The notes under the pieces: model-generated
Databases searched by the model: none
Told to the model about the DNA's origin: nothing
Seen by the model: the letters and a program-made list of their open reading frames with translations, nothing else
In this document: piece after piece, positions 15,453-21,719 of the stretch
How the letters are laid out: each line of letters opens with the position of its first letter
Numbering within the stretch: the first letter of the stretch is position 1
NCBI GenBank assembly: GCA_964555675.1
Contig: CAZKTU010000077.1
Location: forward strand, 1-25,901
DNA length: 25,901 bases
Origin: CAIWXH01 sp964555675
GTDB lineage: Bacteria; Chloroflexota; Chloroflexia; Chloroflexales; Chloroflexaceae
Reading direction: 5' to 3'
Program-made: the position numbers and the translations under genes

Positions 15453-16094
15453 TTAGTGCACGATCAGCACCGCGAGGGTGCGCGGGCCGTGGACGCCCTC
15501 GACCCGGTTCAGCTCGATGTCGGAGGTGGCCGAGGGGCCCGAGATGAAGGTCAGGGGCTGGCGCGCATCGGCAGCGGGCCTGAGCCGGGCGAGGGCCTCG
15601 GGGACCAGGCCGACGATCTGCTCAGTCCAGATCAGGCAGAGGTGGTAGTCGGGCAGCAGCGAGATCGCGCGGCGGCCCTGGCGCGGCCCGTGGTCGAGCA
15701 CGATCGTGCCGGTCTGGGCGATGCCGAGGGCGCAGCCGGTGAGCACGCCGCCGCACCGGTCGAGCTCGGCGTGGCTAAGTTGCCCGTGGTCGCGGTGAAG
15801 CGTGAGCCCGGCGGGCAGCCAGTCGTCCGGCGCATCGGCGGGCACCACCAGGCTCTCGAGCCCGCGGGCCTGCAGCTCGGCGGCGATCGCCGCGGGCAGA
15901 TCGGCCTCGGCCACGCGGCGCACGGCGGCCTTGTACTCGGCCACGCGCTCGGCGAAGCGGTGGATGCGCTCCTCAGGCGAGCCTGTGTCGCGCAGATGAT
16001 AGTCGCGCGCCGCCGGCGACGCAGCCTGCCACTCGCCCGCCGGCACATCCTCCAGCGCACCCCTGATCGCACTTAACACCCGCTCTCGTGCCAT
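15453..16094 (-). CDS. lutC: Lactate utilization protein C (LUD domain)
   Basis: A 213-residue LutC/YkgG-family protein, third part of the LutABC complex that oxidises L-lactate to pyruvate in the cytosol. Family features: helical N-terminus (RERVLSAIRGALEDV), and the LUD core with GVLTGCALGIAQTGTIVLDHG and ISGPSATSDIELNRVEGVHGP near the C-terminus. The SDIE..RVEGVHGP ending is the most diagnostic. The start at 16094 is preferred because GAAGGGG lies 8 bases upstream; an in-frame ATG at 16118 is possible, but it lies in a heptanucleotide repeat and would add eight repeat-encoded residues. The gene follows lutB closely and precedes rhaB by 103 bases. Confidence 0.92.
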   Translation of the reverse strand: MARERVLSAIRGALEDVPAGEWQAASPAARDYHLRDTGSPEERIHRFAERVAEYKAAVRRVAEADLPAAIAAELQARGLESLVVPADAPDDWLPAGLTLHRDHGQLSHAELDRCGGVLTGCALGIAQTGTIVLDHGPRQGRRAISLLPDYHLCLIWTEQIVGLVPEALARLRPAADARQPLTFISGPSATSDIELNRVEGVHGPRTLAVLIVH

Positions 16095-16104
16095 AGCGAC
16101 CACC

Positions 16105-16132
16105 CCTTCATCCTTCATCCCTTATCCCTCAT
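16105..16132. repeat. Heptanucleotide tandem repeat at the lutB/lutC junction
   Basis: Four 7-base units, CCTTCAT, CCTTCAT, CCCTTAT and CCCTCAT on the plus strand (GGATGAA-like on the coding strand). They contain the last residues and TAA stop of lutB (16122-16124) and a candidate lutC start (16118), and end just before the likely lutC ribosome-binding site. Seven is not a multiple of three, so a gain or loss of one unit would change the lutB tail and the spacing to lutC. Confidence 0.75.
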
Positions 16133-17567
16133 CCTTCCGCTGCGCCCACCACTCGCGGAAGGTCTGCTGGGGCGCCGCCTGCACATCGCGCATGGCCGTC
16201 CAGCCGCCGAGGAGGCCGGGCAGCGCTGTGATGTGGCCGTCGTGGACCAGAGGCCCCTGGCCGGCCCTGGCGAGCTGCTGGGCCCGCTCGTAGAGGGCGC
16301 GGCTGCCGAATACGCGCGCCATCGTCTGCATCGCCGCATTCTCGGGGTCGAGCAGCGCCCGCAGGCCGCCGGCGTCCTGCTTCTGGCGCACGACCTTGCC
16401 GCGCATATGGACCAGCACCTCGGGGATGTTGATCTTCACCGGGCAGACGTCGTAGCAGGCGCCGCAGAGCGACGAGGCGTAGGGCAGCGAGGCGGCGTTC
16501 TCGACCCCGACCAGCTGCGGGGTGAGGATGGCGCCGATCGGGCCCGGGTAGACCGAGCCGTAGGCATGGCCGCCGGTGCGCTCGTAGACCGGGCAGATAT
16601 TCAGGCAGGCCGAGCAGCGGATGCAGTTGAGGGTCTGGCGCCCGATCTCGTCGGCCAGCACGCTGGTGCGGCCATTGTCGAGCAGCACCAGGTGAAACTC
16701 GCGCGGGCCGTCGCCCGCGGACACGCCCGTCCAGATCGAGGTGTAGGGGTTCATGCGCTCGCCGGTCGAGGAGCGGGGCAGCAGCTGCAGGAAGACCTCC
16801 AGATCCTGCCAGGTCGGGAGGACCTTCTCGATGCCCACGACCGAGATCAGCACCTGGGGCAGGGTCAGGCACATACGGCCGTTGCCCTCGGACTCGACCA
16901 CGCAGACGGCCCCGGTCTCGGCCACGGCGAAGTTGCCGCCGCTGACCGCCACCGGCACACTGAGGAACTTCTGGCGCAGGTAGGTCCGCGCCGCGCCGGC
17001 CAGGGCTTTGGGCTCGTCGCTGAGCTCGGCGATGCCGAGCTTGCGCATAAAGAGCTCGCGGATCTCGGCCCGATTCTTATGGATGGCCGGGACGAGGATG
17101 TGCGACGAGTGCTCGCCGGCGAGCTGGATGATCAGCTCGGCCAGGTCGGTCTCGGTCGCGGTGATGCCGGCCTCGGCCAGGGCCGCGTTGAGCTTGATCT
17201 CGTCGGTGGTCAGCGACTTGATCTTGATCACCTCGCGGGCGCCGTGGCTCGTGGCGATGCGGGTGACGATCCGGTTCGCCTCCTCGGCGTCGGCGGCCCA
17301 GTGGACCTGCCCGCCGGCCCGCTGCACCGACTCCTCGAGCTGGAGCAGGTAGCGGTCGAGGTGGCGCAGGGTGCGCTCCTTGATCGCGCGGCCGGCCTCG
17401 CGCAGCTGCTCCCAGTCGTCCATCTCGCCCACGACGGCGGCGCGCTTGCCGCGAATGGTCTGGGTGGCCTTGCCCATGTTGCGGCGCAGCTGGGTGTCGG
17501 CGAGGGCCACGGGCGCGTTCTTCTCGAACTTCGGCTGGAGCTCGATCAACACCGACTTGGGCTTCAT
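16122..17567 (-). CDS. lutB: Lactate utilization iron-sulfur protein B
   Basis: A 481-residue LutB/YkgF-family protein. The N-terminal two thirds form a LUD domain (about 65-305; VPAIHKNRAEIRELF, AVAETGAVCVVESEGNGR). A ferredoxin-like module with two 4Fe-4S motifs follows: CIRCSACLNICP (315-326) and CGACYDVCP (368-376). In LutABC it is the presumed electron-transfer subunit for oxidation of L-lactate to pyruvate. The ATG at 17567 overlaps the TGA of lutA as ATGA, implying translational coupling and equal expression. The last residues (RKDEG) and the stop are encoded by the heptanucleotide repeat. All cysteines are intact. Confidence 0.95.
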   Translation of the reverse strand: MKPKSVLIELQPKFEKNAPVALADTQLRRNMGKATQTIRGKRAAVVGEMDDWEQLREAGRAIKERTLRHLDRYLLQLEESVQRAGGQVHWAADAEEANRIVTRIATSHGAREVIKIKSLTTDEIKLNAALAEAGITATETDLAELIIQLAGEHSSHILVPAIHKNRAEIRELFMRKLGIAELSDEPKALAGAARTYLRQKFLSVPVAVSGGNFAVAETGAVCVVESEGNGRMCLTLPQVLISVVGIEKVLPTWQDLEVFLQLLPRSSTGERMNPYTSIWTGVSAGDGPREFHLVLLDNGRTSVLADEIGRQTLNCIRCSACLNICPVYERTGGHAYGSVYPGPIGAILTPQLVGVENAASLPYASSLCGACYDVCPVKINIPEVLVHMRGKVVRQKQDAGGLRALLDPENAAMQTMARVFGSRALYERAQQLARAGQGPLVHDGHITALPGLLGGWTAMRDVQAAPQQTFREWWAQRKDEG

Positions 17568-18298
17568 CGGCCGCCCTCCGTCTGGGCCAGCACCTCGGCG
17601 AGGTGCATGACGGCGATTCCGGCGCGCTGGCGGTGCAGGGCCCCGCCGATCTGCATCAGGCACGAGTTGTCGGCCGCCACGACCACCTCGGCCTTTGTCT
17701 CGCGGACGGCCCGCAGCTTGTCGCCCAGCATGGCCATCGAGGTGTCGGCGTTCTTCACGGCGAAGGTGCCCCCGAAGCCGCAGCACTGATCGGCGTCGGG
17801 CAGCGGCACGAAGTCGAGGCCGCGCACCGCCCGCAGCAGGCGCACGGGGGCCTCGTCGAGCCTGAGCACGCGCAGCGAGTGGCAGGTGGGGTGGTAGGTG
17901 ACGCGGTGGGGGAAGTAGGCGCCGACGTCGCTGACCCCGAGGCGGGTGAGGAACTCGGTCAGCTCGAGCACGCGGGGCTGCAGTATGGCCACCTCGCGGG
18001 CCAGGGCGGCGTCGTCGGCCAGCTCGGCGATGTGGCCGTACATGTCGCGCACCAGGCCCACGCACGAGGCCGAGGGCGCTACGACCACCTCGGCGTCGCG
18101 GAAGATCTCGACGAAGCGCCGTACCAGGGGGATGGCCTCGCGCTGGTAGCCGGTGTTGACGTGCATCTGGCCGCAGCAGGTCTGCTCGCGGCGGAACTCG
18201 ACCCTGTGGCCGAGGCGCTCGAGCAGCTGGACCATGGCCTGCCCCGTGCGCGGGAAGAGCGTGTCGTTGAAGCAGGTGATGAAGAGCGAGACCTGCAC
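17564..18298 (-). CDS. lutA: Lactate utilization protein A, CCG-domain iron-sulfur protein
   Basis: A 244-residue LutA/YkgE-family protein with the two cysteine-rich CCG domains typical of this family and of glycolate oxidase GlcF: CCG at 41-43 in EQTCCGQMHVNTG, with S-x-C at 77-79; and CCGFGG at 172-177, with CH at 139-140 and NSC at 211-213. These bind an iron-sulfur cluster and take part in L-lactate oxidation. The start is GTG at 18298, with a GAAAGGG-like Shine-Dalgarno about 6 bases upstream. It is first in the lutA-lutB-lutC-rhaB run and overlaps lutB by four bases. A near-consensus promoter about 110 bases upstream and three repeats of a 10-bp motif indicate regulated expression. Confidence 0.95.
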   Translation of the reverse strand: MQVSLFITCFNDTLFPRTGQAMVQLLERLGHRVEFRREQTCCGQMHVNTGYQREAIPLVRRFVEIFRDAEVVVAPSASCVGLVRDMYGHIAELADDAALAREVAILQPRVLELTEFLTRLGVSDVGAYFPHRVTYHPTCHSLRVLRLDEAPVRLLRAVRGLDFVPLPDADQCCGFGGTFAVKNADTSMAMLGDKLRAVRETKAEVVVAADNSCLMQIGGALHRQRAGIAVMHLAEVLAQTEGGR

Positions 18299-18317
18299 GG
18301 CCTACCCTTTCGCGGTG

Positions 18318-18327
18318 TTGCTGCGAA
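18318..18327 (+). promoter_or_regulatory. Putative operator copy 1 (TTGCTGCGAA)
   Basis: TTGCTGCGAA on the plus strand, in the lutA leader about 20 bases before the start codon. It is the exact reverse complement of copy 2 (18385-18394). Centre-to-centre distance to copy 2 is 67 bases. A bound regulator here could block elongation or support looping. The regulator is not in the window. Confidence 0.5.
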
Positions 18328-18384
18328 TCGGCGCGCGGCGCGCCGGGGCGTCACGGCCCTGAATAGTTTGGATAGCGAAATATG

Positions 18385-18394
18385 TTCGCAGCAA
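18385..18394 (-). promoter_or_regulatory. Putative operator copy 2 (TTGCTGCGAA)
   Basis: TTGCTGCGAA on the minus strand, about 20 bases downstream of the -10 box of the lutA promoter. Within a 14-base context it matches copy 3 at 12 positions (TTTGCTKCGAACRT), same orientation, centre-to-centre 61 bases. The position suits a repressor acting on transcription start or escape. Confidence 0.55.
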
Positions 18395-18412
18395 ATCGAC
18401 TTCGATTGGCTT

Positions 18413-18441
18413 ATTCTAGCAGAGCAGAGCTTCACCGTCAA
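18413..18441 (-). promoter_or_regulatory. Sigma-70-type promoter of lutABC-rhaB
   Basis: On the minus strand, TTGACG (18436-18441) and TAGAAT (18413-18418) are separated by exactly 17 bases, each one substitution from consensus. Transcription would start near 18405 and give a leader of roughly 107 bases before lutA. Putative operators lie on both sides. Confidence 0.75.
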
Positions 18442-18445
18442 GACG

Positions 18446-18455
18446 TTCGAAGCAA
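18446..18455 (-). promoter_or_regulatory. Putative operator copy 3 (TTGCTTCGAA)
   Basis: TTGCTTCGAA on the minus strand, ending 4 bases upstream of the -35 box. One mismatch from the other two copies. This position could serve an activator or one half of a repression loop with copy 2. The remainder of the 18299-18644 intergenic stretch holds no gene; a GATACT near 18621 is the only hint of a promoter for the plus-strand gene. Confidence 0.5.
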
Positions 18456-18644
18456 AAGATGCGCGTATTGCTTTCGTTTGCTTGAGGCTGCGTGTATCTC
18501 ACGGACCGGGCGCGGGTGGCCCTCAGGCGCATATGTGCGTAGACACGCGAGCTCTGTCGTGCGATCATACCGACAGGGCGCGACGGGCGAGATCTGCCTG
18601 CCGCTCCGCTGCGTTTCGCCTCACGATACTGATAGGAGCCCACA

Positions 18645-19037
18645 ATGCGTAGCGCCGCATGGCTGATCACGGCCGCGTGCCTGGCCCAGGGCCTGGGGTA
18701 CGCCTCGGCCCTGAACGAGCACGCCGGCGAGGCCCTCTGGTCGGCCCACGCCCAGTTTCACCTGGTGGAGGGCACGCTCTGGCTGCTCGCGCTCAACACG
18801 GCCATGATCGCCCTGGCCTGGGGCCCCTTGCAGCGGCGCGAAGGCTGGAGCCTCTGGCTGCTGACGCTGCTCTACGCCGTCGCCCACGGCGCCCACTGGC
18901 TCGCCAAGCTCGCGACCCCCGAAGATCGGCGCGTCGACCCGGCCTGGTACGGCTACGCCCTGGTCGCCATGGCCCTCGTCGGCGCAGTCGGGCTGGCCCT
19001 CGCCTGGCGCGCCCGCGGGCCAGCCGCCGTGGCCTAG
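18645..19037 (+). CDS. Small multi-pass membrane protein of unknown function
   Basis: A 130-residue protein with four probable transmembrane segments: about 4-23, 40-59, 68-88 and 103-122. Between and within them are regularly placed histidines (WSAHAQFHLVEGTLW; YAVAHGAHWLAKL), which might bind metal or haem or simply be family markers. No family is recognised with certainty. The ATG at 18645 follows AGGAG with a 6-8 base gap. It is transcribed away from lutA and converges on the Vps62-like gene, with repeat DNA between. Its reading frame has the codon use of its neighbours, supporting a real gene. Confidence 0.7.
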   Translation: MRSAAWLITAACLAQGLGYASALNEHAGEALWSAHAQFHLVEGTLWLLALNTAMIALAWGPLQRREGWSLWLLTLLYAVAHGAHWLAKLATPEDRRVDPAWYGYALVAMALVGAVGLALAWRARGPAAVA

Positions 19038-19063
19038 TATTTCAACGAGGGTTCCATCTTTTA

Positions 19064-19090
19064 CCACGAAGACCACGAAGAACGCGAAGG
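19064..19090 (-). repeat. Nonanucleotide array, inverted copy (3 units)
   Basis: CCACGAAGA, CCACGAAGA and ACGCGAAGG: three 9-base units that are the reverse complement of the CCTTCGTGT-type array at 19176-19211. The two arrays face each other across 85 bases and can form a long imperfect stem between two convergent genes, so they may serve as a shared transcription end. Confidence 0.7.
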
Positions 19091-19175
19091 GTTTGAGCAA
19101 GCCCGGCGCCTGATCTGAAGGCCTGCGCCGAGCGAGAGGCTCGCAAGGACTCGGTCTGGCACAGCTTCTCTCCTC

Positions 19176-19211
19176 CCTTCGTGTCCTTCGTCTCCTTCGT
19201 GTCCTTCGTGG
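19176..19211 (+). repeat. Nonanucleotide array CCTTCGTGT, 4 units
   Basis: CCTTCGTGT, CCTTCGTCT, CCTTCGTGT, CCTTCGTGG in perfect 9-base register. The frame through it (SFVSFVSFV) is a low-complexity artefact and not a gene. The last unit runs into an ~80-base tail that has a homologous copy at 23259-23327. Confidence 0.8.
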
Positions 19212-19281
19212 TCAAATTGCCAGCGACCAGGGCCGGGCTGCGCCCCTGGTGTGACCAGTCTCCTCTGGCGCTGCCAGCGGT
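19194..19281 (+). repeat. Dispersed extragenic repeat, copy 1
   Basis: From the last two CCTTCGTG units through GCGACCAGGGCCGGGCTGCG and on to CTGGCGCTGCCAGCG, this segment aligns with 23241-23327 at roughly four fifths of positions with one indel, by eye. A GGGC-TGC-GCCC hairpin is preserved in both. Both copies are outside genes. It looks like a member of a genome-wide extragenic repeat family. Confidence 0.75.
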
Positions 19282-19306
19282 GGGCGACCCACCGTGCGGG
19301 CGTGTC

Positions 19307-21133
19307 TCAGCGCCGCAGCTTGCGCAGGTTGTCGAAGACTACCAGCAGCCCCAGGCCGAGCAGCAGGGCCACCGCCAGGGGGCGGGCGAACTCGTAGGCC
19401 AGCACGGCGGCCGAGAGCAGGGCCAGCCCCGTCACCAGGGCCTGCACGAGCAGGGCCACCCGCCGATGAAAGAGGGCCTCGACGAAGGTGTAGATGCCGA
19501 ACATGGCCAGCAGCCCGATCTGCCAGCGCAGATTCAGCAGGCTCAGCACCACCGTCCCGAGCAGCACGACGCCGACGCTCACCGCGCTCCAGCCCTCGGC
19601 CAGGGCGCTGAGCCGCACCTCGGCCGGGGTGAAGGGCAGCTGCGGCGAGCGTAGGTGGGCCCGCGGGTCGCCCGGCTTCAGGCCGGCGGGGTGGGCCAGG
19701 GCCCGCTCGAGGGGCTCGATCGCCTGCTCGCTCGCCGCCAACTGGAGCTTCTGGGCCGCCACCGTCTTGCCCATGGCCCGCAGCTCGCCGGCGACGCGGG
19801 CCGCGCGCCAGGCCATGTCGGGCAGCCCGCGCAGCGCCAGCAGCTCGCGCTCGAGGGCCATACGCGCCGCGACCTGCCGCTCGACCTCGGCCGACTGCTC
19901 GACGATGGCCGCGCGGACCTGGGCCAGCCGCTCGGCCAGGGCCGCGCGCTCGCGGTGGGGCGGCGGCACGGCGTCGAGGCCGCACCAGCCCACCGGGTTG
20001 TACCAGTAGTCCAGCAGCGCCCCGTCGCGGTTGTACTTCGGGCGGGCCGGCCCATCCTCGCCGGCCAGGGGGTCGCCCGTAACCAGGCCCCAGCGTCCGC
20101 GGAAGCGGTCGAGCCAGGGCGGCTCGGGGCGGCCCGCCGCGGCTTGCAAGAGCTGGGGCTGCCACCCCTTGGCCTGGCCCGGGCCGACGCGCAGCCCGTC
20201 GCCGCGCGCGTACTCGACGAAAGGGATGGCCAGGGGGCCCGGGCCGCGGGAGGGCTCGCCGGCCGGCTGGCCCAGCAGTCGCTGCCATGTGCGCTGGAGC
20301 CGCTGCCAGAGCGGGAGCAGCCGCTCGGCGTAGGGCAGCGGCACGCTCGGCAGATAGTCGCCCGCGAAGAAGTAGTTGGCGTGGGCGCCGGCGGCCACAT
20401 AGACCACGGGGTGCTCGCCAACCAGGGTCAGGCCCGGGTCGTCCCAGCGCCGCCGCAGGTCGTCGCCGCGAAACTCGTGGGACGAGTAGGCCAGCCAGAC
20501 CGGCCGCGGCGGCCCCGTGGGCCCATCGTCGAGGTAGACCGTCACCAGCTCCCAGTCGGCCTCGTGGTCGTTGACCCCGTCGAACGACGAGCGCCAGTCG
20601 TTGAAGGCGTAGAAGAACCAGTACTGAATGGCGATATAGCCGTGCTGGCGCACCAGGCGGGCGTAGTAGCAGTAGCGTTCGTCGCGGTCGTTCTCGGCCT
20701 GATACGCGACGGCCGCCGCCGCCGCCGCGCCGCCGGGGGTGCGCCCGCGCAGCACCGAGGCCGCGAAGAAGAGCATGTCGCCCAGGCGCGAGATCAGCCC
20801 GACCCGGGCCAGCCGCCCGCGGCCCGGGCGGAAGCTGCGCAGGGTCGAGCCGCTGCGAAAGGCGCGAGCCTGGGCCGCGTCGAAGGGCTCGACGAAGTGC
20901 AGATAGAGGATGGAGCCGGGGGCGACCGCGCGCGGCTCGACCAGCCGCTCGACGGTCAGCTCGCCGCGCGGCACCAGCACCGTCACCGCCCCGTCGGGGC
21001 GGCGCAGGCAGAGGGCGGCCGCCGCGATGTAGCGCTCGACGTCCATCGGGTAGAACTGCTCGCCCTGGGTGAAGGCGAGGATGGGCTCGAAGCGGCGGAC
21101 CAGAGCCAGATCGGCGTCGCTCAGCGCGCTCAT
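19307..21133 (-). CDS. Vps62-like domain protein with C-terminal membrane helices
   Basis: A 608-residue protein. Residues about 145-260 carry the Vps62/DUF946-type pattern: QYWFFYAFNDW (170-180), NDHEADWELVTVYLD (188-202), VWLAYSSHE (212-220) and HPVVYVAAGAHANYF (241-255). An Asp/Glu/His-rich set in these motifs could bind metal. A charged helical stretch (about 395-450, AERLAQVRAAIVEQSAEVERQ) may form a coiled coil. Four hydrophobic helices fill about 515-600. So a soluble domain is tied to the membrane at its C-terminus. No enzymatic function is known to me for bacterial members. Its ATG at 21133 overlaps the TGA of the upstream gene (ATGA), so both are co-translated. Confidence 0.72.
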   Translation of the reverse strand: MSALSDADLALVRRFEPILAFTQGEQFYPMDVERYIAAAALCLRRPDGAVTVLVPRGELTVERLVEPRAVAPGSILYLHFVEPFDAAQARAFRSGSTLRSFRPGRGRLARVGLISRLGDMLFFAASVLRGRTPGGAAAAAAVAYQAENDRDERYCYYARLVRQHGYIAIQYWFFYAFNDWRSSFDGVNDHEADWELVTVYLDDGPTGPPRPVWLAYSSHEFRGDDLRRRWDDPGLTLVGEHPVVYVAAGAHANYFFAGDYLPSVPLPYAERLLPLWQRLQRTWQRLLGQPAGEPSRGPGPLAIPFVEYARGDGLRVGPGQAKGWQPQLLQAAAGRPEPPWLDRFRGRWGLVTGDPLAGEDGPARPKYNRDGALLDYWYNPVGWCGLDAVPPPHRERAALAERLAQVRAAIVEQSAEVERQVAARMALERELLALRGLPDMAWRAARVAGELRAMGKTVAAQKLQLAASEQAIEPLERALAHPAGLKPGDPRAHLRSPQLPFTPAEVRLSALAEGWSAVSVGVVLLGTVVLSLLNLRWQIGLLAMFGIYTFVEALFHRRVALLVQALVTGLALLSAAVLAYEFARPLAVALLLGLGLLVVFDNLRKLRR

Positions 21134-21621
21134 GCGTCGTCCAGCAGTGCGCCCGGGGCTACGGGCCCTTTGGGCGAGGCGTCGACTGTGTGTGGCCCGG
21201 CGGGCCTGATCGCCTGCTGGACATCGGCGCGGTTCAGCAGGTAGACGTGGACGAGTCCCAGGGCCAGGGTCAGGAAGTCGGGGCTGCCCATCCAGTAGTC
21301 GACTAGGGCGACCAGCAGCAGCAAGCCCTGGGTGATCAGCGCGAGCAGCCAGGCCCAGGCCTGCCGGCGCAGCAGCCCCAGCCCGCTCACCAGGCTGAAG
21401 ACCCCGGCCAGGCCCGCGCCCGCCGAGAGCAGCACGGGGCCGCGCCCCGCCGGGTCGGATAGCTCGGCCAGGTCGATCACCAGCTCGCCCGCCTGTAGGG
21501 CGAAGAGTACCGCGAGGAGCGCGCTGAAGATCATCAGGGCCAGCAGGCCCTGCAAGACCAGCAGCCAGCCGAGGATGGTGAGCGCCCGCGGCCGGCGCCG
21601 GCGAGTGTTCTGATGAGTCAT
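21130..21621 (-). CDS. Four-helix membrane protein of unknown function
   Basis: A 163-residue protein with a basic N-terminus (RRRRPRA), four hydrophobic segments (about 13-42, 62-82, 88-108 and 113-130), and a soluble Pro/Gly/Asp tail. No family is certain; the layout is like small bacterial DUF2127-type membrane proteins. It is the first gene of a two-gene unit: its stop overlaps the start of the Vps62-like gene by four bases, which suggests the two work together. A strong promoter lies at 21681-21710. The ATG at 21621 is the first in frame; only a weak AAAGGG lies some distance upstream. Confidence 0.72.
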   Translation of the reverse strand: MTHQNTRRRRPRALTILGWLLVLQGLLALMIFSALLAVLFALQAGELVIDLAELSDPAGRGPVLLSAGAGLAGVFSLVSGLGLLRRQAWAWLLALITQGLLLLVALVDYWMGSPDFLTLALGLVHVYLLNRADVQQAIRPAGPHTVDASPKGPVAPGALLDDA

Positions 21622-21680
21622 TGGGCGGGTGGACCTCGTGACCCTTTGCGCGCCGGCCTATGCCCGCGGCGACTACCTCG

Positions 21681-21710
21681 ATTATAGGACGGAGGCTCGG
21701 GCCCGGTCAA
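21681..21710 (-). promoter_or_regulatory. Sigma-70-type promoter of the membrane protein / Vps62-like operon
   Basis: On the minus strand, TTGACC (21705-21710) and a perfect TATAAT (21681-21686) are 18 bases apart. Transcription would start near 21674 and give a leader of about 50 bases. The -35 begins only 10 bases after the stop of the upstream MBL gene, so the operon is not simply read through from it. Confidence 0.75.
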
Positions 21711-21719
21711 TGCGGTCGC

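Noticed and set aside
16233..17789. 518-codon plus-strand frame opposite lutB
   Set aside because: LutB with both iron-sulfur motifs explains the region; the opposite frame has no family features.
17568..18065. Upstream in-frame extension of lutB to a 647-residue protein
   Set aside because: The extra N-terminus is an out-of-frame reading of lutA; the ATGA overlap and family length place the start at 17567.
19181..19654. Open frame beginning SFVSFVSFV on the plus strand
   Set aside because: It starts in the 9-bp repeat array and runs antisense into the Vps62-like gene; repeat-encoded artefact.
19655..21244. 529-codon plus-strand frame opposite the Vps62-like gene
   Set aside because: Low-complexity shadow; the minus strand has recognisable motifs, membrane helices, ATGA coupling and a promoter.
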